DNA from: a virus
Strand: one strand, 5' to 3'
IMG/VR virus record: IMGVR_UViG_3300012001_000006
Coordinates: 1 to 64,000 of that record
Length of the DNA stretch: 64,000 bases
Below are positions 38,565 through 46,671 of this stretch, one piece after another; position 1 is the stretch's first letter; the number at the start of each line of letters is the position of its first letter. The position numbers and the translations under genes were made by a program. Under the pieces are notes generated by a model. It did no database searches and was not told the origin of the DNA. It worked only from the letters and a program-made list of their open reading frames with translations.

Positions 38565-40015
38565 TATTCGATCTTTATGATGGAACTTATGAATTTCATC
38601 TTCGCCAATTCTTGCTTGATGAAAATCGTAAAGCCGGATTCTTGGTTTCGGGATGCGGCAAAGAATAGTCGCGCCTCATTAGCCGCTCGCTCCTCGTCGG
38701 TGACGTTGATCGATATCATCAAGTCAACCGTCCGCACCTTGTTGAAGTCGTCCGCGACGTGTTCCGCTTTCGCTACGGCCGCCTGGTATCCCACGCGGTT
38801 CGTCTGCGTTGCGGTGAGCATGGCGACGTTCTCTTCGAACGCAATGGCGCGCAGTCCGAGCCAGATGTTCTTGGAGTTCTCAATCGCGTCGTTGCAGCGG
38901 TGATCCGGCGCCATGATGTCGCCGTAATCGACCACCACCAAGTCGAAAATGATGGCCGGTCGGACGGTGCCGTCCGACTTCAACTTTGGCGTCTTGTAGC
39001 GCTGAATCAGCGCACTCAGCATGGATGGCGTCAGGGTGCCGCTTGGGTATTCGTGAATCATCAACGCGCCGGTGTTCTTTTGCAGCGCCTCGACCTTCGC
39101 ACGGACATCGTGGATCTTGATACCTAGCTCCTTGACATAGGTGTCGGTGATCGACGCATCCAGGCGCTCGGCGAGAATCCGACCCGCAACCTCGCATGTC
39201 ACGTACAGCACATTCTTTTTTGCCAGCGATGCGAACTTGGCGAAGTTGATCAGCGCCGTTGTTTTGCCCGCCTTCGCGCCGCCCACGATGCAAGACAGCT
39301 CCTTCTTGCCCCACCCCCTGTGGTAGAGCAGGTTATCCATCTGCAACAAACCGGTCGTGACGCCGGTTGGCGGCATCAACCCTGCCGCGCGATCCGTGCG
39401 CTCGTTGGTGCGCTCGGTGATCCGATCGTAATAGTCGTATTCGTCGCCATCGGTATTGACGCCGACCTCGACCGCCATCTTGATTGCCGTCTCGATCTTA
39501 TCGAACTGCTTTTTCTCCAGCAGATCGACCGACTTGAGGATCGCGGCCGAGACCGCCTGGTGGCGCGCAAAGACCGCAACGTCTTCCGCCATCGCATCGC
39601 TGTTGCTCAGATCGGCGGTCGATTTGAAGATCGCGCCGAATGCTTCTTTCGCCACATCGAGGATGTCGCTACGAATTGTCTTTTCTTCTTTGGCGGTCTT
39701 GAACAGCTTGATCGCCACGGTCAAGCCTGGCAGGTCGTTGTACTTCTCGTAGAAGCGCAACGCCATGTTGACGATCGCCGCCTCGCCCACGTTGTCGAAA
39801 TACTCCGGCTTGATCAGGTGGCCGACCTTGCGCATGAAGCTGATATCACGCATGGCGTGAGTGGCGATCTTGGTTTGAAAGGCGGGGTCATCTTCAAACT
39901 TCGACACTTCAGCCGTATCGATCGTTACGTCGGCGGCCGACACTGGTGTAGCAATGCCCGAATACGCTTTGCCGACCATTGCAGCGACGGACTCTTCTGC
40001 GGTTGCAACGGTCAT
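38564..40015 (-). CDS. dnaB: DnaB-like replicative helicase
   Basis: RecA-fold hexameric helicase. Residues 1-180 form a helical N-terminal domain. The core has LSCIVGGAKAGKTTALINF (Walker A, near 245), KNVLYVTCEVAG, IIFDLVVVDYGDIM (Walker B, near 355), AMLTATQTNR (motif H3/sensor) and a C-terminal arginine region (LFFAASRNQESG). Length 483 matches DnaB. It unwinds the fork and recruits the primase encoded downstream. Confidence 0.88.
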   Translation of the reverse strand: MTVATAEESVAAMVGKAYSGIATPVSAADVTIDTAEVSKFEDDPAFQTKIATHAMRDISFMRKVGHLIKPEYFDNVGEAAIVNMALRFYEKYNDLPGLTVAIKLFKTAKEEKTIRSDILDVAKEAFGAIFKSTADLSNSDAMAEDVAVFARHQAVSAAILKSVDLLEKKQFDKIETAIKMAVEVGVNTDGDEYDYYDRITERTNERTDRAAGLMPPTGVTTGLLQMDNLLYHRGWGKKELSCIVGGAKAGKTTALINFAKFASLAKKNVLYVTCEVAGRILAERLDASITDTYVKELGIKIHDVRAKVEALQKNTGALMIHEYPSGTLTPSMLSALIQRYKTPKLKSDGTVRPAIIFDLVVVDYGDIMAPDHRCNDAIENSKNIWLGLRAIAFEENVAMLTATQTNRVGYQAAVAKAEHVADDFNKVRTVDLMISINVTDEERAANEARLFFAASRNQESGFTIFIKQELAKMKFISSIIKIE

Positions 40016-40017
40016 GC

Positions 40018-40437
40018 TTATACCTGCTCGGCTGGCGCGGCCGACTCAACAGGGCGCGGGGTGATGGCTGAGAACTCGCTGATATCGTGTTTGAATATCA
40101 CACGGTCGCGGAATGTTTCGCCGGCCCCTTCAGAAAAGGAAGCGACGCGAACCGAAACGGTGAATTTGTCGGAATGCTTGATGGTGCCAACGACAATCGT
40201 CCCGTCGCGCTTTTGAATCGTGACCATTGCGCCCGATGTCTCCAGCGCCTTCAGGAAGAGTTCGTGACCCTTCAAGACTTCCTTCTTTGGCGCCGCCGCT
40301 GTGGTGCGCGCCGTGTATGGCCGAGTTGCTTTGATGATTGGGCGACGAATTGAACCGTCTTCGCGAGCTAAGCGGGCGCCTTCTTCGATTTGCTGTGTAC
40401 GTTCTTTGGCGTCGAATGCCTGCTGTGCGTGTAACAT
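40018..40437 (-). CDS. Hfq-like Sm-fold protein
   Basis: Residues 55-120 follow the Hfq/Sm pattern: GHELFLKALETSGAMVTIQK, RDGTIVVGTIKHSDKFTVSV (Sm1: small residue, Gly, hydrophobic strand) and, after a Glu/Gly loop, RVIFKHDISEFSA, close to the bacterial YKHAIST Sm2 motif. The N-terminal 50 residues are basic and the C-terminal tail is Pro/Ala-rich. It might bind RNA in a ring and modify host or phage RNA regulation. It sits behind a strong operator-controlled promoter (40487) and before the helicase gene. AGGAG precedes the start. Confidence 0.7.
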   Translation of the reverse strand: MLHAQQAFDAKERTQQIEEGARLAREDGSIRRPIIKATRPYTARTTAAAPKKEVLKGHELFLKALETSGAMVTIQKRDGTIVVGTIKHSDKFTVSVRVASFSEGAGETFRDRVIFKHDISEFSAITPRPVESAAPAEQV

Positions 40438-40486
40438 TGAATCTCCTGTAGGTTGATGAAAAATGCTGATTCACTCGAATGACTAC

Positions 40487-40507
40487 ATTATAGCTCAGTA
40501 TTGACTG
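40487..40507 (-). promoter_or_regulatory. replication promoter with operator AGCTCA-GTAT-TGACTG
   Basis: TATAAT (40487-40492) fused to the palindrome (40492-40507). A block of 26 bases is identical to the promoter near 1987. It drives the Hfq-like, helicase and primase genes. Confidence 0.75.
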
Positions 40508-40508
40508 A

Positions 40509-41231
40509 CTATTGCAAGCCGGCGATCAGGCAATGATCAATTGCGTCGGCAACATTTTGACCAGAGAAGCGCCGCAACACGGTCTCGATGCGAATCGCGT
40601 CATGTACATATAGCGATGCGTGAATCCCGAAACGTGGATGGGGGCGCTGCGCGATTTCACCGACCAGATAGTCTTCATAGGCGAGCTGGTCAGGGCCACC
40701 GACGAACGCTGACGTGACGTATCGCGGCGACTTCGCGTATTGAATCTTGGCCTTGCGTTCGAGCGCCCACGCGTTTGCAATCTCCACCAGCATGTCGCTA
40801 TTGGTCGTGATGTGGCAAGGGCGTGGCGGCTGTCTCCAGCCGGCCGTAATGCACCAATCCATCGCCTTGCGCATGAAGAAGTCGTACCGCACTCCCATTT
40901 CGTCGATCTTCTGCCGCAACAGCCAGAACGAGCGCTTCTCCCGCGCATTCATCACGTCCTTGCCGGTGAAGCCCGCCATGAAGCCGCCGCCCTTTCCATA
41001 CGCTGTCAGCATGAAGGTGCCGTAAGCGCGGTTGAAGTGATGGGCAAACAGGTACGTCGCCTGGGTTGGATGCAGTGGACGGTAATCGAACCATTTGTCC
41101 TGGTACAGCTTTGCCTCGCCGGCCAGGACTTTACGATCGATGTTCGCAATCGCCAGTATTTCGCATTCGTTGAATGTCAGCGCCGACCCAAAATAGGGGC
41201 CGTGTGTTTCGCTTGGGGATACTTCGCTCAT
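40509..41231 (-). CDS. hypothetical protein, 240 aa
   Basis: No family recognised. It appears globular with many aromatic and His residues (LYQDKWFDYRPLHPTQATY, LFAHHFNRAYGTFML, GKGGGFMAGFTGKDVMNA, YDFFMRKAMDWCITAGW, RPCHITTNSDMLVEIA). GAGAGGCG precedes the ATG at 41231 and a promoter lies at 41288. It could be an enzyme, from the clustered conserved-looking residues, but nothing specific can be named. Confidence 0.6.
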   Translation of the reverse strand: MSEVSPSETHGPYFGSALTFNECEILAIANIDRKVLAGEAKLYQDKWFDYRPLHPTQATYLFAHHFNRAYGTFMLTAYGKGGGFMAGFTGKDVMNAREKRSFWLLRQKIDEMGVRYDFFMRKAMDWCITAGWRQPPRPCHITTNSDMLVEIANAWALERKAKIQYAKSPRYVTSAFVGGPDQLAYEDYLVGEIAQRPHPRFGIHASLYVHDAIRIETVLRRFSGQNVADAIDHCLIAGLQ

Positions 41232-41287
41232 CTTGGGTACGCCTCTCTCCGCGGTTAATCTTCAATTCTGTATTTCTGCATTTCAGT

Positions 41288-41311
41288 ATTATAGTAAGTC
41301 TTTACCTAAGA
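41288..41311 (-). promoter_or_regulatory. promoter with degenerate operator
   Basis: Minus-strand TATAAT at 41288-41293 and an imperfect dyad AAGTCT-TTAC-CTAAG just upstream. Probable promoter of the 240-aa gene. The rest of 41232-41394 holds nothing else I can identify. Confidence 0.5.
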
Positions 41312-41394
41312 CCGTGGCGGCCCCAAGCAACCTGCCCCCAACTGGATCTGAGATTCAAGAAGGCGAGGCACCGGCCCCACCTTCCCGTTGTTCC

Positions 41395-42171
41395 TTATCG
41401 CTGTAGTGCCGGATTGATGCGACTCGGTGCCGGTGATTCGTACGCTTCCACGACCTCCTGACAGAACCCTGACCGCACGATGTCCTTCTTCTCGAACATC
41501 ACGACTTTCACGGACGAAATGTGCATCAGACGGTTCGCGGCGTCGACAAAACCGCTTTGCCCTTTGATATCGACCTGCGACTCGTCGCCATTGATGACCA
41601 CGGTAGCGTTCTCACCGACGCGCGTCAGGAACAGCTTGAACTGGTCGGCGGTCGCGTTCTGACCTTCATCCAGGATCACGAAGCAATTCTTAAATGTCTT
41701 GCCGCGCATGTAGGCGAACGGCTCGCACTTGATGCGGCCTTCCTTGATCAGATACTCGACGAAGGACTTGCCCAAGCGCTCCTCGAATACGTCGCGCACT
41801 GGATCGAAGTAGGCGTCGAATTTCTCGTCTGCCGTGCCAGGTAGAAAGCCCAAGTTCTCACCGCCCGCCTCGACTGCCGGCCGCGTCAGAATGATCTTCT
41901 CGACCCGCTTGTCCATCAGCGCTTCGCACGCCATAGTGCCGGCGATATAAGTCTTGCCTGTACCTGCCGGCCCCAGACCAAACACAACCCCGCCATCATT
42001 GCGCATGGCACTGGCGTATTTGCGTTGCTTGTCGTTCTTGGGTTCGAAGGCTGCGGCGCGCACCGGTTTGGCCGGCGGCATGTGTTCTGCGTACTGCTGT
42101 TCTGGGAGTGAGCCTGCTCGTTTCGATTGGCGCTTGTTACTTCTGTCCGACTGCTTGCTGCTTCGCGGCAT
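41395..42171 (-). CDS. phoH: PhoH-like ATPase
   Basis: RNA-helicase-like P-loop ATPase common in phages. After a basic N-terminus (RSSKQSDRSNKRQSKRAG), the core has GLGPAGTGKTYIAG (Walker A, near 85), ILTRPAVEAGGENLGFLPG, FAYMRGKTFKNCFVILDEGQN (split: Walker B DEGQN near 170), VVINGDESQVD and GFVDAANRL. Role in phage growth is uncertain; RNA or phosphate metabolism has been proposed. GAGGGACACTC precedes the ATG. Confidence 0.9.
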   Translation of the reverse strand: MPRSSKQSDRSNKRQSKRAGSLPEQQYAEHMPPAKPVRAAAFEPKNDKQRKYASAMRNDGGVVFGLGPAGTGKTYIAGTMACEALMDKRVEKIILTRPAVEAGGENLGFLPGTADEKFDAYFDPVRDVFEERLGKSFVEYLIKEGRIKCEPFAYMRGKTFKNCFVILDEGQNATADQFKLFLTRVGENATVVINGDESQVDIKGQSGFVDAANRLMHISSVKVVMFEKKDIVRSGFCQEVVEAYESPAPSRINPALQR

Positions 42172-42211
42172 GAGTGTCCCTCTTCCAGATTGGTTGGTTG
42201 GTCAAGTCCTT

Positions 42212-42236
42212 ACTATACCTCACTGGTGACTGACTA
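42212..42236 (-). promoter_or_regulatory. phoH promoter with operator ACCTCA-CTGG-TGACTG
   Basis: Minus-strand TATAGT (42212-42217) fused to the palindrome 42217-42232, plus an extra TGACTA half-site at 42231-42236. Confidence 0.65.
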
Positions 42237-42262
42237 AACAATATGAAAGAGGGAATATATTT

Positions 42263-43594
42263 TCAGTGCATGAGTAGCGGTTTGATAACGTGATGATCAA
42301 CCTCGATCGGCTCGCGTACGTACATCTTGCCGCCCGCCACGCAGAAGTCCGTGATCGACACGTAGTCATGCACCGTGGAGCGCGTGTGCGTGTCGATGTG
42401 GGCGATATCGAACCCGTTGTGCCACTTCTCACCCTCGCAGTACGATGCGCTGCGCTTGTGGCCGCTGCCGAGCTGATGCCACTCAAACGCGCCGTAGATC
42501 GGCGTGAAGTCCGACCAGACGACGTGCTTGTGGTGATGTCCGTTCACGCCAGGCATTTTCCAATCGCGTGCGAATGGGAAGTGATGGCAGACGAAGGTGT
42601 CGTAATAGATTTTGTAGTTCTGGGCCAGCTCCTTCTCGAAGTCGCGCTTGGTGAAGGCGGCCAGGTCGGCTTTCGCGATGTAGTTGATTTCGAACTTGTC
42701 CAGGCCCAACAGCTTGGCGATCGTCCAGCCGTGGAGGTCTGCCAGCACCGCCCTGATCGCTGGTGATTCGTCCGCCAGGTGCCGCAGCATCCGTGCTTCG
42801 TGGTTGCCTTCAATGAAGTCGATCTGCGCGTCCGGTGCGGCAGCGCGTGTCGGCCCGAGGATGCGTTCGTGGGCAAACTTGATGCGCTGCACGACCCCCC
42901 ACTCCCGCGGATCGACGCCGTAGCGCCCGAATTCCGGCAAATCAAAAATGTCTCCATTGAAAACGATGATGTCTGGCTGCACGCGGGCCACCGTATCGAG
43001 CCATACGCGCAGGTAGAATTCATCGACCTCGACATCGTGGAGATCCGAACAGATCATGATCGTCTTGAAGCGGCCGGTGCCGTCCTTTAGGTACTTGGTC
43101 GCATAGTCCATACGATCGACGGTCATCTGCCGATAGTGGTCTACCGATGCGTGCTTGGCGATGTGGCGCTCAAGTTGGTGCTGCTGGCGCGAGAGTTTGA
43201 GACCGGCCTGGCGCTTGAACTCTTCGAACGTGCCAAAGAAGCGGTTCCAGGTCGATTCCGAGATGGCGCTGTGATTGCGGAAGTAGTTGCGGCTGATGAC
43301 TTGCTCGGTGTCGATCTTGGCGATGCGGCGCAGTTCCTCGATACAGTCTTCTGCCGTCCAGTCCGCCATGAACTTCGATGTGTCTTCCGACATCGGCACT
43401 TCTGATGTCGGAGCGCGCAAGATCATTTTCTGCGCTGCCGGATCACTCTTGGCTAAATTGCGCAGGAATCCCGCCTTGTTGCGCACCGTCTTGATTGAGA
43501 TGTCCAGCTCGTTCGATACGTCTGCGAGTGTGTGGAAGGATTCGAGGTCGTTGTAGACTTCGACAAAGCGCTGTAAGTCGGTCAATTTGGGCAT
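42263..43594 (-). CDS. metallophosphoesterase with homing-associated repeat
   Basis: Residues 15-45 (ESFHTLADVSNELDISIKTV) are a helix-turn-helix. Residues 78-135 (CIEELRRIAKIDTEQVISRN, then SESTWNRFFGTFEEFKRQAG) match the DNA-binding repeat associated with HNH homing nucleases. The C-terminal domain is a calcineurin-like phosphoesterase: ICSDLHDVEVDE, FNGDIFDLPEFG, DFIEGNHEARML, CHHFPFA and NGHHHKHV. Thus a sequence-guided phosphoesterase or nuclease. No ribosome site is seen before the ATG at 43594. The terminator at 43620 lies just upstream. Confidence 0.75.
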   Translation of the reverse strand: MPKLTDLQRFVEVYNDLESFHTLADVSNELDISIKTVRNKAGFLRNLAKSDPAAQKMILRAPTSEVPMSEDTSKFMADWTAEDCIEELRRIAKIDTEQVISRNYFRNHSAISESTWNRFFGTFEEFKRQAGLKLSRQQHQLERHIAKHASVDHYRQMTVDRMDYATKYLKDGTGRFKTIMICSDLHDVEVDEFYLRVWLDTVARVQPDIIVFNGDIFDLPEFGRYGVDPREWGVVQRIKFAHERILGPTRAAAPDAQIDFIEGNHEARMLRHLADESPAIRAVLADLHGWTIAKLLGLDKFEINYIAKADLAAFTKRDFEKELAQNYKIYYDTFVCHHFPFARDWKMPGVNGHHHKHVVWSDFTPIYGAFEWHQLGSGHKRSASYCEGEKWHNGFDIAHIDTHTRSTVHDYVSITDFCVAGGKMYVREPIEVDHHVIKPLLMH

Positions 43595-43619
43595 ATTCGG
43601 GCGAGTAAGAGGATGAAAA

Positions 43620-43643
43620 AAGCAGGCCGTTTCGGGCCTGCTT
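43620..43643 (-). terminator. late-operon terminator
   Basis: Minus strand: 9-bp stem AAGCAGGCC/GGCCTGCTT, 6-nt loop, then a run of T. It follows the last gene of the tail-lysis operon. Confidence 0.9.
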
Positions 43644-43650
43644 GTTTAGT

Positions 43651-43666
43651 ACGTCACGTATGACTT
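43651..43666. promoter_or_regulatory. operator ACGTCA-CGTA-TGACTT
   Basis: Palindrome between the 99-aa gene's stop and the late terminator. A TACTAA next to it on the minus strand is a weak -10 candidate. Confidence 0.6.
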
Positions 43667-43671
43667 ACGCA

Positions 43672-43971
43672 TTAGACCGCGGCAGGAATCGCTTCGGGTG
43701 CAAAGAGCGCCGCAGCAGCCGCTATGCCTCCGTCTTTCTGATACGCCGCGAGCATGGCGGCAATGTGCGGCCAGACGTGTTCGAAGGCGACTTCGGCCGA
43801 ACCGAATGCTGAGTAGAACGAAGTCAGACCAGCCTTAACCATTTCCATCTTTGCTTCTGCCGGAGCAGACGCGCCAACAGAGCCTTCCACCGCACCGATC
43901 AGCTTGACCGCGACAGGAATCAGGCCAGCTACGCCCTCGACGATTTGAACAGCTTGGAGTACGTTGAACAT
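43672..43971 (-). CDS. hypothetical phage protein, 99 aa
   Basis: I set the start at ATG 43971 (MFNVLQ) because AAAGGAA stands 7 nt upstream; a longer frame begins at 43995. The N-terminus is hydrophobic (VQIVEGVAGLIPVAVKLIGAV) and the C-terminus Ala-rich (GGIAAAAALFAPEAIPAAV). Last gene of the late operon, after the holin. It may be a second holin or a membrane-associated lysis factor; no firm family. Confidence 0.55.
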   Translation of the reverse strand: MFNVLQAVQIVEGVAGLIPVAVKLIGAVEGSVGASAPAEAKMEMVKAGLTSFYSAFGSAEVAFEHVWPHIAAMLAAYQKDGGIAAAAALFAPEAIPAAV

Positions 43972-44067
43972 GCAATTTCCTTTCAGTTGATACATTTGAC
44001 TTCAAAAATGACCCCATCAATCGAGGCCAGGTAATTCTCTAAAGACCGCTGCGCCGACAGCGATTCG

Positions 44068-44487
44068 TCAGCCGAAATATGGCGGGAGACCTGCGTCTGC
44101 GGCCGAGCTGAAAGGCCGCACTTCGCTTTTGGGGTTAGGAGCTTCGTTAGCGACGGTAGGCTCAGCAGTTTCGGCTGACACTCGGTTGCTGACTGACGAA
44201 TCAATTGCTCCAGGCGCGACGACGACTTTTGCCGGCAATAGCCCGCCGCGTTTGCTCGTAATGTTGTTGAGTACAAAATGAACAAGAGCAACAATGCCAG
44301 CAGCGATTGCAGCGGCGGTGGTGGTGTCCAATGTGATGCCAATGCCATAATCCCCCGCTACTTTGACCGCCATCATGATTGCCGGAACCAAGACCGTTGC
44401 CGCGTTGCCGCCATCCTTCCAGGCTTCTGGGTTGGCGACCTCGTTACCCTTTCGGAATAACGAGAGTAAATCCATCAACTTTTCCAT
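44068..44487 (-). CDS. holin-like membrane protein
   Basis: Two hydrophobic segments, ATVLVPAIMMAVKVAGDYGI (residues 29-48) and AAAIAAGIVALVHFVLNNI (about 58-76), are followed by a basic stretch and a long polar tail. This layout fits a class II holin that lets endolysin through the inner membrane. It lies immediately after the endolysin gene and has its own operator-controlled promoter (44520-44544). GAGG precedes the ATG at 44487. Confidence 0.65.
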   Translation of the reverse strand: MEKLMDLLSLFRKGNEVANPEAWKDGGNAATVLVPAIMMAVKVAGDYGIGITLDTTTAAAIAAGIVALVHFVLNNITSKRGGLLPAKVVVAPGAIDSSVSNRVSAETAEPTVANEAPNPKSEVRPFSSAADAGLPPYFG

Positions 44488-44519
44488 ACGTACCTCGATA
44501 AATGTTTGCCACCTTCGCC

Positions 44520-44544
44520 ATTATAGCTCACTCAATACTGACTT
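44520..44544 (-). promoter_or_regulatory. holin promoter with operator CACTCA-ATAC-TGACTT
   Basis: TATAAT (44520-44525), 3 nt, then palindrome 44529-44544. The endolysin stop codon (TTA, from 44543) lies in the TGACTTA half-site. Confidence 0.65.
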
Positions 44545-45061
44545 ATGAATCCTGTGCGCCAAAACGCAGATCGGCAGCGATACGCCGCGCCCATCCCTTG
44601 CCGGCAAACTCCCAATTCTTGCAGCCCGTCATGAAGATCAGGCGCTCAGCCAGAAACCTCATAATCAGGTCGTGGGCCGCCATCGCCGCGATCGCCGCGA
44701 CCGTTACAGGGCCAACGTGTCCGTCGTCTGCGCAGCTCACCGCGCGCTGGATGGCGCGAATCGCCGGGCTGATACCGGAGTTGACCGCAAAGTCCAGCAT
44801 TTGATATGCGACGCCGAACGCTTGGCCGTCCAGGTGTGCCGCATCCCAGAAGTCGCGCTTGTACAGGGCGATCGCCTGGTCGCGCGTCAGCTCCTTGATG
44901 TTGACGGTTGGGTAGCTGCGCTTGCTGATACCCCAATTGGTTTCACCGCCTGGATCTTGAGGGTCGTTAACATAGCCGCCCTCATTGCCGAGCAAGCGGC
45001 CGATGGCAACGTAAAAGTCTGGCCGCTCTGCCGATACTACGTGTGTGGTTCCGAAGAACAT
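44543..45061 (-). CDS. GH108-family endolysin
   Basis: Muramidase-type lysozyme. Residues 14-60 have the GH108 core IGRLLGNEGGYVNDPQDPGG (catalytic Glu in NEGGY) and TNWGISKRSYP. Residues 85-165 match the associated peptidoglycan-binding domain (AYQMLDFAVNSGISPAIRAI, DDGHVGPVTVAAIAA, GCKNWEFAGKGWARRI). No signal peptide, so release should depend on the holin encoded next. GGAGCATTT precedes the ATG. Confidence 0.92.
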   Translation of the reverse strand: MFFGTTHVVSAERPDFYVAIGRLLGNEGGYVNDPQDPGGETNWGISKRSYPTVNIKELTRDQAIALYKRDFWDAAHLDGQAFGVAYQMLDFAVNSGISPAIRAIQRAVSCADDGHVGPVTVAAIAAMAAHDLIMRFLAERLIFMTGCKNWEFAGKGWARRIAADLRFGAQDS

Positions 45062-45073
45062 AAATGCTCCGTG

Positions 45074-45481
45074 TTAATGTAAGAGGCGAACGACGGGCGG
45101 AACGACGACCGATGCGACGTAGGTAAGAACGCCCCCAACTACCGTCCAGACGATCTTCATGGTTTTTTGCGCACCCACCTCCTTACCGTTGCTTGCCGCC
45201 TGCTTCAGCTCCGTGGTGCGCAGCTTGGTGTCTATCAAATCAACCCGCCCCTGCAAGTGCGCGATTGACTCACCTGACACGTTTTGGGCGCGTTCGCGCT
45301 CTTCCAAGCGGTCGACCCTCTCACCGTAGTTACGAACGGTTGTGGCGGTATTCTGGTGTCTTTCTTCGAGAACCGCGAGACGAGTAATTGCCTCCGCGAT
45401 CAGTTTCATGCTGCCGCGCATCTCACGCATGTCTTCCTGCATTTGCCCCATTTGCTGTTCCAGGGAGTGACTGAGAGGCAT
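45074..45481 (-). CDS. XhlA-like coiled-coil membrane protein
   Basis: Residues 1-100 are coiled coil (EQQMGQMQEDMREMRGSMKL, AVLEERHQNTATTVRNYG, LQGRVDLIDTKLRTTE). A single C-terminal membrane span follows (MKIVWTVVGGVLTYVASVVV). This is the layout of XhlA-type proteins that assist holin and endolysin. AAGGAATCAAA precedes the ATG. It lies directly before the endolysin gene in the operon. Confidence 0.7.
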   Translation of the reverse strand: MPLSHSLEQQMGQMQEDMREMRGSMKLIAEAITRLAVLEERHQNTATTVRNYGERVDRLEERERAQNVSGESIAHLQGRVDLIDTKLRTTELKQAASNGKEVGAQKTMKIVWTVVGGVLTYVASVVVPPVVRLLH

Positions 45482-45580
45482 TTTGATTCCTTCGAATTAA
45501 GGTAGTCCATGTCAATCCTTCGTCGCTCGCTTGCAAAGGGATAAGTGTGACTGGATTCTATCGCCTTTCAGCCATTTTGT

Positions 45581-45596
45581 AAATCATTACTGACTT
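45581..45596. promoter_or_regulatory. operator AAATCA-TTAC-TGACTT
   Basis: A 6-4-6 palindrome overlapping the stop codon of the papain-like gene, before the XhlA-like gene. No TATAAT is adjacent. Confidence 0.55.
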
Positions 45597-46114
45597 ATTT
45601 CTTTGTCCGGCAAAATCTTACACAATTCGTGTCCAGCGTCCAGTACCGCCGCAACCACCGCGGCCGGCGTCGCTTTTGGGCCGAAGTCGAGACCGGACAG
45701 CCTGCGGGCGAGGATGAACAGTTCGGCGCATTCGAGCTTGCTACTGGCGCCAAGCGTCAGCAGGTTCAGTTGCGCCATCACGGCGTCGATCTTGGAGTAC
45801 TCGGCTACCCCGATCACGGACTTCAGGTAAGCCGTCTCGGCAGGGGAAAAGTCGGTCTTGAGTGGCGCCCAATAGCAGCCGTGCGCGCTCAGAACCGCCG
45901 ATAGCGGCACGCGGCGAACAACCGGCACAACCGACTCAATCACCCACACCACGCCATCCTGGTCGACTTGCGCCAGGGCGACGTGGCAGTATTCCGACTC
46001 GGTGCCGATGCGTACCGCTTGAACTTGCAGGTCGTACCAAGTAGACCAGTCGTAATGAGACCAGGCGAGCATGTCGCCTGTCTGGATCTTCCTCTTTGCT
46101 TCGGAGAAATTCAT
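45587..46114 (-). CDS. permuted papain-fold (YiiX/NlpC-type) hydrolase
   Basis: The motif order is His before Cys, as in circularly permuted NlpC/P60 proteins of the YaeF/YiiX group: IQTGDMLAWSHYDW (residues 11-24), ESEYCHVALAQVD (His, near 44) and later SSKLECAELFILARRLSG (Cys, near 128). Likely an amidase acting on peptidoglycan or a lipid/peptide bond. It lies between fibre genes and lysis genes. CAAGGAACGCG precedes the ATG. Confidence 0.7.
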   Translation of the reverse strand: MNFSEAKRKIQTGDMLAWSHYDWSTWYDLQVQAVRIGTESEYCHVALAQVDQDGVVWVIESVVPVVRRVPLSAVLSAHGCYWAPLKTDFSPAETAYLKSVIGVAEYSKIDAVMAQLNLLTLGASSKLECAELFILARRLSGLDFGPKATPAAVVAAVLDAGHELCKILPDKEISQ

Positions 46115-46149
46115 CGCGTTCCTTGATTGACGTTGGCCGGCAGTGTCGT

Positions 46150-46662
46150 CTATTCGTACACCGTCAATTCGAACGGCACAGGCAGCGCGATATGCAATGG
46201 AAGATCACGGCTGTTGATACCCGCCTCGGTGACTTGGTAGTAGCCAGAGCGGTCGAATGTGATGCTGACATTCGCCACACCATTGACGAAGTTGACACCC
46301 TTGATACGCGACACGGCACCATTGCTTTCAATTGGCACCGCGAACGTCTGCGTGAGCGGTATGACCACCCCATGCCCGTCCTTCAGCGTGGCTGAAAAGT
46401 TGACAGGCGCGCCAATGGCAGCGGTAAGAGAAGGTGCGGTAATCTCCAGGTGCGTCTCGGCGGAGAGTTTGTCGTGTTCAGCTTGTGCGGCCGCAGCATC
46501 ACTGGCGGTTTGCGCGGCCGTGATCGCGGCAAGATAATTATCCTGCCAGGTCTGGGCAAGGGCTGCGGTAGTAAATGCCGAACCATCTGCCGGATCAATG
46601 TCCTGATACAGAAAGTGGTCCGGCAGACTTACGACGTAATTTCCATTTTTTTCGATAATCAT
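46150..46662 (-). CDS. tail accessory protein with Ig-like domain, 170 aa
   Basis: Residues 1-75 begin with a short strand (NYVVSLPDHFLYQDID) and an Ala-rich helix (ITAAQTASDAAAAQAEHDK). Residues 75-170 form a beta-sandwich of bacterial Ig type (HLEITAPSLTAAIGAPVNFS, KDGHGVVIPLTQTFAV, SGYYQVTEAGINS). It follows the fibre gene and may decorate or assemble the tail tip. Its C-terminal Ig fold resembles that of the 131-aa protein at 50724. Confidence 0.6.
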   Translation of the reverse strand: MIIEKNGNYVVSLPDHFLYQDIDPADGSAFTTAALAQTWQDNYLAAITAAQTASDAAAAQAEHDKLSAETHLEITAPSLTAAIGAPVNFSATLKDGHGVVIPLTQTFAVPIESNGAVSRIKGVNFVNGVANVSITFDRSGYYQVTEAGINSRDLPLHIALPVPFELTVYE

Positions 46663-46671
46663 TTTTATTCC

